Origin: Pleurotus djamor
Lineage: Eukaryota > Basidiomycota > Agaricomycetes > Agaricales > Pleurotaceae
Direction of reading: 5' to 3'
Length of the DNA: 64,000 nt
Assembly (NCBI GenBank): GCA_029747585.1
Contig: JAPEVF010000036.1
Coordinates: 1 to 64,000, forward strand
Positions 11,646-22,295 of the stretch are shown here, in pieces; the stretch's first letter is position 1; every line of letters begins with the position of its first letter. Position numbers and translations under genes: made by a program. The notes below the pieces were generated by a model that did no database searches, was not told where the DNA came from, and was given only the letters and a program-made list of their open reading frames with translations.

Positions 11646-12812
11646 ATGTCCCCAGATCACTTCATCCTTCCCGACCTCGTNTCTGACTGCACCTACCCGT
11701 TACGCGTCAACTCGGAATGCTACGACGTTGCACGCGCCTCNGAAAAGTGGCTTCTCGAACGTGCTAATCATAGCGAGCGGAAGCAACGCGCTTTTCTGGG
11801 TCTCAAAGCCGGAGAGCTTACTGCTGCCTGCTATCCCGATGCCGACGCGTTCCATCTCCGCGTTTGTGTCGACTTCATGAACTATCTCTTCAATTTGGAT
11901 GATTGGCTTGATGAGTTCGATGCNGAGGGGACGGCTGGGATGCAGGAATGTTGCATTGGCGCGATGCGGGATCCACTGAACTTCGAAACGGATAAGCGAG
12001 CCGGGCTTATGACGAAGTCGTATGTCAATCTCGCGTGTCGCATGCAGATCTTTTCTGACCCATTCACAGTTTCTTCAGTCGGTTCATCGAAACTGGTGGT
12101 CCCGGATGCACAGAGAGATTCATTCACACAATGGATCTCTTTTTCAAGGCTGTTGCCATTCAGGCTGCCGATCGAGAGAAGGGTGTTATTCCGGATCTNG
12201 AGTCATATATCACTGTTCGCCGTGATACAAGTGGTTGCAAGCCTTGNTTCGCTCTTATCGAATATGCCTCCCGCGTCGACCTCCCTGATGAAGTTGCGAA
12301 CCATCCTCTCATCCAATCAATGGAAGAGGCGACTAACGATCTGGTGACCTGGTCAAATGTCCGTCATNCCCTCAGTGACAGATCCATCCCAATTAACTCA
12401 TTCTTTTCAGGACCTCTTTTCCTACAACGTCGAACAGTCGAGAGGTGATACCCACAACATGATTCCGGTTATCATGCACCAGCGTGGNCTCGACCTTCAG
12501 CAAGCTGTTGACTTCGTAGGGGACCTTTGCAAATCTAGCATCCAAAGGTTCGAGACCGATCGAAAGAGTCTACCGTCTTGGGGACCCGAAATCGACAACG
12601 ATGTGGCTCTGTATGTCGATGGACTACAAAATTGGATCGTTGGTAAGTTTCTCAACTTCGATTAGCTTATAGTGGTCTTCATTAATCCTCTTTCTCCTTC
12701 CGCATCAGGCTCTCTTCATTGGTCGTTTGATTCCGAGCGTTACTTCGGTTCAACAGGCCTTGAAGTCAAGCGGACCCGCATAGTCAAGCTCATTCCTAAG
12801 CGATCCGACTGA
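11646..12812 (+). CDS. Sesquiterpene synthase (class I terpene cyclase)
   Basis: This is a class I terpene cyclase, expected to ionise farnesyl diphosphate with Mg2+ and cyclise it to a sesquiterpene. Four exons, with introns at 12020-12069, 12359-12410 and 12643-12708, give 332 residues, the normal length for agaric enzymes. The metal-binding aspartate motif reads NLDDWLDEFD near residue 90. The NSE/DTE motif reads NDLFSYNVEQSRGD and is interrupted by intron 2 between N and D. The C-terminal Arg-Tyr pair is in SERYFGSTG. Five or so Ns fall inside codons but keep the frame. The start is the first ATG after a CT-rich leader. The product cannot be read from sequence. No tailoring gene is directly adjacent, though a DUF6534 gene lies upstream. 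Confidence 0.93.
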
Positions 12813-14459
12813 AGTGAAATTTAGTATCATCCCTTCTTGGTTAATATCATACATCCATGGCCCGTGAGTAATTCTACCAACTCCCCATCTCGTAGCACGA
12901 ACTCAATCCTTACAGATGCAGTCTTAATTACGTATCAAAATAACCACACCCAATCAGTGCCCTATACGTTCGAACACGACTACATCATTCCAGCCCGACG
13001 AAATTTTAACATTATTACAGCATTCGGTTACCTATCGGCGTCGATGCTCTCCTTCGATCGCCCTAATCATAGCTTCCTAAGTAATTTTCAATGATCCTTT
13101 TACCTATATTACGGTTGTAGCTCTAGTTCTTCATGTTGTTTAGGTTACTAGCCACGCTTTCCTCCGTTGAATCCATGCTGGGGCGTCATTTTAGATTTGC
13201 AGAGAAGTTCCTTAGGTTTGCTCTGTGGGGTAGTCTACACAGCATCTTGGACACCTCCGAGGTGCTTTTGGCTGGAATGGTCCGAACGGAAAGGGCATTA
13301 TTTGCAACCCTCAACTTTGCAACCCTCGATGCTGCGCCTACGGCGCCTAGCCGTTGCACTTTGAAACTTTGTTTCCTCCACGGTTCGCACGGATAAATTT
13401 GGAAGCACCCCCAAAAACCAAAGACGTCTGTGGCATTGTCAAGCTCCGTGGCATCTAGCCTTGGGTCCAATGATTATTATATATTCAGAGTCTGGGGAAT
13501 AGAAAACGAGGCAGGACTCGGAGTACCCAGGCTGAAATGCCGAAGGTCTCGTAGGAGTTTCCCACNTTGAGAAATCGGTTACCACCCAAGCAGCCCTTTA
13601 ATCCATTGGGCAAGTAAATGGTGTGCTATCCACTTATAATCTAACCGAATGCATGCGCTAGGCGACGATCTCCGTATATATATTTACTGCTTACATTCAC
13701 AGCCGCACCTGTGGGTGAATAGGTTACGACCTAACGTCCCCCAGTTTGAAACTAAGTGGCGAGCCAGAACCAAGTGAAATCAACCACTGACCCGGGTTAG
13801 GGCGCGGGGCAGAATTTTTGGCGTGGCAGAGCCAAGGAAGCGATCCAGAAACGGCAGAGCAACCACGGTCGTGGGCAGCGAATGTGAAGAGATGCGTGAT
13901 GATAACGCCAGCCAATGAGATGGGGTTCTCCCGTCGTCTTCGATATGACTCTGCGACCTAATGGACAACCAGCTGACATAAAAAGATGGCCTATGAGCAG
14001 GCGAGGGTTGGTGAGGTGGAAGGGTTACAGGAGTCGCAGCGACCCCAGTACCTGAAGAACCTGATTATAGATAGTATATGTGTGTCAATGGGGCTCCATG
14101 AAGAATGCGAGCGGGGGTAATTGAGTTGATCACTGGCAGTGGTTCACCGCATGCCAGTTTCGACCCATCGAGAAGCCAGTGGTTCGCCTTTGAATTATCA
14201 ACGCCACTAGAACAGAGCGATCGAACGGTCTAGTATTTTGTTTGAGGACGANGGAAGGTCTTCATAGAANGGACGNTCACCCACCAGTTCTTCTCCTTGA
14301 TGGTGGCTCNTTACTTAGNCTTTGGCAAAACAAAGTCATGAGGCAGCTTCTCNGATAGANNGNGATGTGGAACGNNNGGNTTGNGGCCGGCCGATGGCGT
14401 TTTGCNTTACTGAACTCGGGGAACGCCAAGTGAAAGAGGGGGGCATATGTGTGTATTAT
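12813..14459. other. Intergenic, low-quality segment
   Basis: No gene was recognised between the terpene synthase and the gankyrin-like gene. From about 14250 to 14465 the sequence holds a dense cluster of Ns, so this part is poorly determined. Short open frames at 13133-13470 and 13724-13979 have no family resemblance. Confidence 0.5.
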
Positions 14460-15746
14460 TCANGCGTCAAGGGGGCCACAGTGATCGATAACATATCTTC
14501 TAACCTGCCGCTGTTCAGACTCACCAACCCCTTCCACCTGCTCCGGTATTAGGCCGTCTTGATTGGTCTATCAGGAAATCAGAAACCAGGAATTCGTTAA
14601 GACGAACGGCAGAGCGGCCTACCCTATCTCGATCCGCTCCTGCATTAATGAGCAGAACCGCGGCCTCAGCGTGGCCGGATTCCATAGCTAGATGAAGGGG
14701 AGTGTTTCCTACATAACGGGAAAAATGGCCAGAACGTGGAAGTCAGTTGGTAACCCAGGTATCGGTAGCATCGACACGATGTGCAAGTGGTAAACACTGA
14801 CCAACTCTATCAGCCGTGTTGAGCCTGACTTTAACAGGTGGTTTGGCTGACTCGAGCAGTAATTTTATGAATCCGACCGATCCTGTCGTGGCCGCACGGT
14901 GCCTATGTGATAACAGATTTCGGGATCAGCCAGGAAGATAGTCAATTATTAATATGCAACGAACAGTGGAAGTTGGTTCGCTCTGTCTCTGGCGTTCACC
15001 TGCGAGTTCGTGGGTGCAAAAGTAGCTCAGCGTATTTCGGGANGAGTAACGTGCTAGACACGAAAGTGCGTACGTACGTCTGCACCTCTATCAATGAGTA
15101 AACGACCGATCTATGAAACGTTTTCTCATCAGAAATGGTTCGGTGGACAAGGAAGGAAAAATTTCGAACTTCGATTCGCGACTTTGAAGCTGCGTAGTGC
15201 CTGAAAGCAGCTTCACAAGGCTGTTCATTAGTAGAATCGATGGGTCTAACTACGTACAGAGGGGTGAGGCCTTTATCGTTGGGTTTCTGGACGTCCGCGC
15301 CAGCCCCAACGAGTTCTCTGACAATCTCCTCGTGACCAGCGCTCACTGTCAGCGTGTTAGAAGTTTAATGTGGTGAGCCACTGGGGGAGTTAGTACCTGC
15401 AATATGGAGGGCTGTCCAGCCGCTGCCATCAGTCTTGTCAACATCGGCCTTTTGATCCAGCAAATAACGAGCAATATCCGTGGCACCAGAAGAAGAAGCC
15501 CAATGCAAGGGTGTTCGACCGTCCTAACGGCGCAAATTGTTGCGATTAGAAGGAAAATTTAGATTGACTGTGAGTCGCCATTACAGCATCGACCGAGTTT
15601 ATCAGAGCTGGGTTGTCTGCGACTAGCGATCGCAGCAGAGAGTATTGTTCTGTAGCGTGAAGCGTGTCAGCTATCACGAATTTCACGGGCAATGTGTCGA
15701 CCTCACTGTTGAGAGCGGCAGAATGGACGGTCATCGACGACGACAT
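14460..15746 (-). CDS. Gankyrin/Nas6-like ankyrin-repeat proteasome chaperone
   Basis: Spliced from about seven short exons, this gives an ankyrin protein of roughly 240 residues, the size of gankyrin (PSMD10) and yeast Nas6. Those proteins bind the Rpt3 ATPase and assist assembly of the 19S regulatory particle. Successive repeats read DGRTPLHWASSSGATDIARY, DGSGWTALHIA with VSAGHEEIVRELV, KGLTPLHYAASKSRIE, IGRLLIDRGADVNARDRANQ, LHRAATTGSVGFIKLLL, GNTPLHLAMESGHAEAAVLL and TNQDGLIPEQVEG. All junctions keep the frame. The order of repeats and the HYAASK and HRAAT elements match gankyrin better than a generic ankyrin protein. It is transcribed divergently from Tfb2. The final residue codons touch an N, but the stop is clear. 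Confidence 0.85.
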
Positions 15747-15853
15747 TGTTGAAGGAGGTAGACTTCAGGGGAAACTTGAAAGCTAAATGACGCGTTGCCA
15801 CCGCCAGAAAAGGCAGGTCTGTCCTCGACATCGTTCCCACGCTCCTCCTCTGC
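15747..15853. promoter_or_regulatory. Shared divergent promoter, gankyrin-like and Tfb2 genes
   Basis: The start codons of the two oppositely transcribed genes are only 107 bases apart, so this short segment must hold both core promoters and 5' leaders. No TATA box is seen, in line with housekeeping genes. Confidence 0.65.
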
Positions 15854-18431
15854 ATGCCTGCTCCCACATCGTCGACGAGCACGCCAAAACAGCCCGCCAC
15901 AACGCAGCATGCGCTAATTCCGTTCCTCCAGTCGCAGTCCCAGAACACTTTGACGCGTCTTTACCAGAAACCATCATCATGTCTCTCCATATTTCGGTTT
16001 ATATCAGCGTTCCATGTCGCCTTTTCCACAAATGTTGATTTCTACATGTCATCTTCAGTTTGCTGGCCCCTCTTGAGAGGCAGCTGGTCATGAATCTTCT
16101 ATGGCTAGAATCCGCCATACCAGTCGCAACAATGGGAGCCTGGGTAGTGCGAGAAGGTAAAACGTAAGCCTTTGCTTCGACAATAACTGGGACAAGGTAG
16201 TTTCACGGTGAACAGGCAATACGACGATGCGGTCAAGAACCTCGGCAACTTGCATATACTACCTCCTTCAGCCATCAAGCTGGCTCTGAATTCAACTTTT
16301 AAGAATAGCTTTAGGCAGGCAATCACTGGAGGGTGAAGCCTTTTTTGCCTTCACCGACGCCGGCAACTAACCGCTGCCTCAGAGGAACGAGCGGAAGCTT
16401 CGGCGTGCCTGTCGAGAAAGACGACAAGCGACCGTCACTGGACATTGCGGCCCTGGATACATATGCTTTAGAACGATGGGAGGTGAGATGAGTCCCGTTG
16501 CTAGTTGTTGTAGGCATGTCTGACCTACCATGATTTGCTGAAGACGATCCTCCATTACATGGTCTCCTCTGGCTCCGGCCAACAGCCCACCAAACCTTCT
16601 CAAGGCGTTCTGTTCCTGCTCCAACGCAGCGGTCTCATGGCTAGCGTCCAGTACGTCCCAAGTGGCAAATTAACCTTCCATAACCACCTGACTGACTATT
16701 CCATCCTAGTGGGTCGCCTCAGATCACCTCCGTTGGCTTCCAATTCCTGCTTCATTCGCCACACGAACAGCTTTGGGATTTGCTCCTCCAATACCTGCAC
16801 CTGGCCGAGGTGAGACATGGATGATACGTTTTCGTAGCTTTCGCTTCTCACTTGCCGTCTCGGCCAGGAACGTCAAATGGACCTTGTCGAAGTTCTAAGC
16901 TTCTTGTTCATGCTCTCGACCATGGATTTAGGCCGGGTATGTGACCGCCGTCCGCCTTCATTCCATTTCCAGGCCTACTAGCTGACCTCGGTTCGTGTGC
17001 CACAAGGAATACTCGACAGAACACCTAAGCGAGACCCAAAAGGCTATGCTGGAAGACCTCCGCGATTACGGCCTGATTTGGCAAAGAAAAGTCAGTCGAA
17101 TTCCATTGTCCTTTTCCTTTTACACTTTTTTCTGACTGTGGGTATGTAGCCTAATTCACGGCGATTTAATCCTACTCGCCTTGCCACCACGCTGACTTCT
17201 TCATCGCCGCCGTTGCCGACATCTACGGGCACTAGTTCTGGCCCGGTTGAAGGCTTCATCGTACTAGAGACGAATTATCGGCTATATGCCTACACTGGTT
17301 CGTTTCTTCATTTCTTCAGCTCATTTCCCTATTTCTTATCCGTTGCTCTTACCACATCTACAGACAACCCCCTCCAAACCGCGGTCCTCAATCTCTTCGT
17401 CACCCTCAAATACCGCTTTCCCAATTTGGTCGTCGGAACGATAACGCGCGAGAGCGTGAAGAAGGCCTTGCAGAATGGGATTACTTCTGATCAGGTGCGA
17501 GGGGCGGGAGATCCTTCTCCTTCCTCCTTCTACTTCTCTACTTCGTGAAAGCGGATATGAACTAAACATGGAATGAATTTCGCTATGAACAGATTATTAG
17601 CTATCTGATGACGCATGCACACCCCCAGATGCGAAAGAATGTACGTCCGTGTTTCTTCTCTCCGATGACGTCCCCTTGCACGCACGCACGCGTACTCCCT
17701 CCCTNCCCCCCGTGCCCCATTTCTTCGTGTGTTCTGCGCTGCTTCCCTCGATTTAATGGTGTTGATGGTGACGCTGAGATGCTGATGATGTTGATTTTGA
17801 TGATGGATTTTAGAACCCGCTTCTCCCTGTGACGGTCCAAGATCAAATTCGTCTCTGGGAATTAGAGAAGAATCGGTTAAAATCCCAAGAAGGTATGTAC
17901 CCTCTTTTCTTTTTTTCCCCCTTTCCCTTCTCCTTNCCCTCCGTCCCTCCCCCCAATTCTGCTTTCTTCTCTTCATATCCCTTGTCCTCTTCGCATTCCT
18001 GTCCGCCGCGGAAATTCGGCTGAATTCAATTGTGATTACTCGCGATTTTCTTTCCCTTCTTTCCTTCCTTCTCTCGCGTTCCTTCTTATTCTTTTCTTTT
18101 CCTCCCTTTTCTGTTTCCGTTTCCATTTCCATTTCTTCTCCGTCCCCTTTTCTTTCTCTTTCTTTTCCGTCTCCACTTCCGTCCTTTCCATTCCCATTCC
18201 CATTTCCATTTCCATTTCCTCCACAACTCACAACGACTAACATCTCCGTACGTAGGGTACCTCTACACGGCATTCGCATCGCAAGCGGACTACGAGCTCG
18301 TCCTGAACTATGCGAAACAACTGGACGTCGTGGTGTGGGAGAACGCCACCAAACGGTGTTTCTTTGGCAGTCTGGATGGACATGCGAATATTCGAGGCTT
18401 TATTGAACGGCGGACGGGCGCCACTGGATAA
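15854..18431 (+). CDS. TFB2: TFIIH core subunit Tfb2/p52 (GTF2H4 homologue)
   Basis: This is the p52/Tfb2 subunit of TFIIH, which anchors and stimulates the XPB/Ssl2 translocase in transcription initiation and nucleotide excision repair. About ten exons are recognisable. The N-terminal part reads [20 protein letters not shown] and [10 protein letters not shown]. The middle part is [20 protein letters not shown]. The well-conserved C-terminal part includes [36 protein letters not shown] (starting LKYRFP), [37 protein letters not shown] and [19 protein letters not shown]. The protein ends shortly after [12 protein letters not shown], as expected for the family. The last intron (about 17894-18256) is unusually long for this window and strongly pyrimidine-rich. 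Confidence 0.92.
18035..18225 (+). repeat. Polypyrimidine tract in last Tfb2 intron
   Basis: The long final intron of the Tfb2 gene is dominated by C and T, with simple runs such as CATTCCCATTCCCATTTCC near its 3' end. It is seven or so times longer than neighbouring introns. It may affect splice-site choice; no function can be read directly. Confidence 0.7.
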
Positions 18432-19989
18432 TCCCTTCAAATGATCCAATGAATCATCGATCAGGACTCGGCGATGGTTATCGAGACCTCGCCTCTGGAG
18501 CGTAGACCGTAGACCGTGTTGATCTTCGAGCTAGGGTGATCGACGATTCACGGTGTCCAGGTGTCAGAGTTTCAGTGTGTCAGTTTTTGGTGTTTTTTGA
18601 TATTTTATTTGGTTTTCCGTTCCGGGGATGTCGATGATTTCTTTACGAGTATGTAGGGTATGTTACATACTATACTTGTTGGACTTGTTCCCCGCTCCAC
18701 TTTGACCGGGAGTCTTTTGATGGACGGATGGATGGACGCATGGACTCGTCGACGTTTGTTCGTACCTGTACACGTTCCTCGCCACTTGTCCTGTCCTGTC
18801 CTGTCTTGGCTTGGCTTGTCTGTGGATCCGTGTGCTGTGTCTGAGTGTGTCTGTCTGTCCAATGTCTGTCACTCTAATGTCTACCCGGCTGTATTGCTGT
18901 GTCGTGTCTCGTGTCGTGTCTGTTTATCTCCCGCCGTCGTCGATCCATCTGATCCACCCTTCCCTTCCACACTCATCTACCATCCACACTCATCTACCAA
19001 TGCCATCCCCACTCGTTTACCACCTTCTACCACTTCCACTTGTTTCGGACATGGACATTCCTTCCATCCCCACTTATTTCGGACATCCCATACATAGTTA
19101 CTTCGTCTAATTACCCTCGTCGCCCATCCCATTTCATTCGTATGATAGTAACAGAATAATTCTATATTCTCTATGTGAACCAGGTGTGAAGATATTGCAT
19201 GTGCGTGGTGCTTGGTCTAGATGATGAGAAGATACAATGGGTCATGATGGAGAGATGATTGAGCTCGGAGACTCGGATGTAGGGGATGGAGATGGAGATG
19301 TAGGGAGAAATGTATAGATTGAGATAGATAGATATATAACCGAATGAGTCGATGATACTGATATATATATATATAACCGAATGGAATGGTGATGGTGTTA
19401 AGATGATGATGTTACATACATACGTGAGGTGCCAGTGAGTGAACTGAACATGTAGTAGTTTAGATAGATGGGATCGTGAAATAAAGAGGGGAGAGTCCGT
19501 AGCTCGAGCTCCGAAACAAGTGTAAGTGTAAGTGTAGATGGGATAGATGCAAAATAAAATGAGAGGGGTGAGAGAGCAAGAAAGCAAGAAAGCAAGAAAG
19601 CAAGAACAAGAAAACCAAAATCGCCAAAAACGCCNAAAAATGAAAGAAATGAAATGAAATGAAAGAAAAAGAAATGAAAGAAGAAATAACATCAAGAAAA
19701 TCACAAGAAATCACGAAGAATCAAGAAAAGGAAGATTCCCACTGCGCAGTGCGCACCCATTCCCTTTCACGACCACCATCCACGAACACCTTCCTCAACA
19801 CTTCTCTAACAACAACAACCACTACCACAGACAACCAGCAGCAACGACACCAATCTACGAACAACACCCACACCAGTCTACGAAGAAAACCAAGCACGAA
19901 AACACGATGAACAAAAAAAGGACGATGACAAGAAAAAACACGAAAGCGCAATGGAATGAAGGTTGCACGCGTGAAATGGAGGAGACTTT
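18432..19989. other. Intergenic with simple repeats
   Basis: This lies between the 3' ends of Tfb2 and the WOPR gene. It contains low-complexity runs (GTGTC-type at 18840-18930, TATATA at about 19362-19375, AGCAAGAA units at about 19570-19605). No coding frame looks real. Confidence 0.6.
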
Positions 19990-22295
19990 CTAGATCTCCT
20001 CCACCTTCAACGCGACGAAGCCCTCCGGGCTAACAGACAGCCCGCTCCTCCCCCCACCACCATTACCACCACCTCCATTTCCACTTCCACTGCCGATACC
20101 ATTCATACCATATTGTCCTTGTCCTTGACCACTCGGATTAGGATTATGTGTGAAAGATGAGGATGTGGTGGATTCGTCGTCGGACCATGTACATCCACCC
20201 CTCCCACTCCCACCACCACTTCCACCACCATACGTATACGACGCCGATGCGGAGGTGGATGAAGCCGAAGACGGGGGAGAGCCAGAGGATCCCGTGTGTC
20301 CTCCGTGTCCTCCATGGTTATGGGGGTGCTGGTGTTGCATGGACAAAGGCATAGGTAGCGAGAGGGACAGCGGTAACGGCAACATCTGCGTACTCAACCC
20401 CCTTGAGGTGGAGGTATCCGATGTCCAGGTTGAGGAGGAGGAGGGGATACGTGGGGTGCTGGAACTCGATGAGGGGGATGAAGAGGTGGAGTGGTGGTGA
20501 CCATACGACCTATACCCTCCACCCACACTGTCGTCTTCGTTGGTGTTACCACTAAGGATGTGGAGGTTCCTCGAGGATGAGGAAGAAGATATAGATGATG
20601 AAGACATGGAGGAAATGGAGGAAGACATGGAAGAGGAGGACCCTGCAGCCCCAGGGTAAGTATTCGTCCTTAATCTCGAGCGATCGCTTAGATTATGATA
20701 CGTCCCGCCCACAGGGCCGCCTGCACTACTCCCACCATTGACGGTAGGATTGGGCGACCCACTTGCATCGTACGTGTTGCCCTCCGGCCAACGAGGCCAT
20801 GTATCGCCTAACGGCAAGGGTAGAGAAGATTCCCTCCGTCCCGAGGTATTATCATACCCACCAAGTGAACCAGTAAGTCCAAGATTCCACGACCCTGAAT
20901 TCGAATTGGATGAAGTGGAGGAGACGGAGGATGCGGTGCCTGGTGGTGAGACGGAGGAACCGGATGAGGAGAGGGAGAGGGATGATAGGTGCATCGAGAT
21001 ATTGGTGTTATGGTTGTTGTTGTTGTTGGGGTGGTTGTTGGGGTTGACGTTGATACCCGGGAGCCGTCGTGGGTCTATTGTGGAGGACCACCGATCGCCG
21101 CGCATATAGGTCGCGTGGGTGGAGAGCGATGCGGATACAGAGGAGGATGCCGAGGAGGAGGGGAGGGGGAGGTTGTACAGCGCGGAATTGGTGGAGTTGC
21201 TGTTNGGGTGGGTATGCGTCGATGGGGGAGTGCGAGTGCGTTAGTCCGTGTCCGTGTCCGTGTTGGGACCAGGACGGTGAGGGGGAGGACGCGCCAAAGT
21301 GGGAGTACGCGTGTGCGTTGTGTTGGTGCTGGTGTTGTTGGTGGTGAGGATGGTGGAGATGTGGATGGGGAAGGTATGAATGGGAGTCTTCTATTTTTAC
21401 ATCGACGATGGACTGGGACGCGAGTTCGTTCGTGTCTTCCCCGTCGCATCTGTGCATTTCAAACGGCTCGTCAATTACTTACTTGTGGGGGAGTAAGGGA
21501 GGGAGTTGCACGTACACGAGTCTAGCTTTGCCGTCCGGCCCAATCTCCACCTTGGGCGGCGTCCTAAAATTCGTGAGGCGGAAGATATGGGGCGGCATGT
21601 GGAGGTTCATGATGTCGCGTCGGGAATTGGGTTTACACAGTCGGCCGAGTCGGATGTCTTCCGAGGTGTAGTATGAGATGAGGTGCAGGTCCGAGCCTTC
21701 GACTGTCACCGTGATCGTCTGTGTCCCATATGCCAATGAGTGAGTGAGTGGGTGGGTGGGTGAGGATGGGAGTGGACGACGTCACCTTTTTTATGAGCCC
21801 GCCTGGTTTGAACGACCCTTGGTCATGTGCATTCGCCGACTTGTACCCCATCCCGCCATCCAACCCCGCAATCCCCCTCGCAGGTGCCTCCGGACTCGAA
21901 TACGGTTTCTTCGCGTGTACATGCCCTCCTCCTCCCCCACCACCACCACCATGATGACTATGACTATGACCATGATGATGTTGGTGTCCCCCACCACCAG
22001 CCCCCCTCCCACTACTCCTCTCATTAATCTCCCTATACACCAAAAAATTCCCCACAATCCTCGACGGACTCCACAACAACCCGTCCGTCCACCGTTTAAT
22101 CCCGCTCTCCTCNACACTGAACACNAAGACGGCTCCGCTTTTGATCATCGTGCGCCGTTCGCTGTCGTTGAGACGGCGGGTGATGCGAGGGATGACGCCT
22201 TGTCGGGCCGCGTGGATGAGGCGGAGCGCTTGCACGGTCGTGTCGACGAACCCGATGAAGGCGGGGACGTCGGCGGAGCTGGGGGTGAGTGACAT
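19990..22295 (-). CDS. Gti1/Pac2 (WOPR) family transcription factor
   Basis: This is a fungal WOPR-domain regulator, the family of Wor1, Ryp1, Gti1 and Pac2, which controls morphological and developmental switches. The first half of the domain reads FIGFVDTTVQALRLIHAARQ, IPRITRRLNDSERRTMIKSG, EESGIKRWTDGLLWSPSR and VGNFLVYREI. The second half follows an intron: GGLIKK then TITVTVEGSDLHLISYYTSE. Between them lies an insert of Gly and His runs at about residues 95-130. After the domain comes a His/Gln-rich segment, then several hundred residues of Ser, Gly and Asn, ending GFVALKVEEI. The frame of the tail changes exactly at the N at 21205; omitting that base joins both parts into one protein, so it is taken as a sequence error. 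Two other Ns at about 22113 and 22125 fall within codons. Confidence 0.9.

Noticed and set aside
17530..18279. Long minus-strand frame with Gly/Asn/Lys/Glu runs opposite Tfb2
   Set aside because: It is the complement of pyrimidine-rich introns and Tfb2 exons; the plus-strand gene is clearly real.
20150..20500. Acidic open frame antisense to the WOPR gene
   Set aside because: Shadow of the Ser/Gly-rich coding strand; no independent support.
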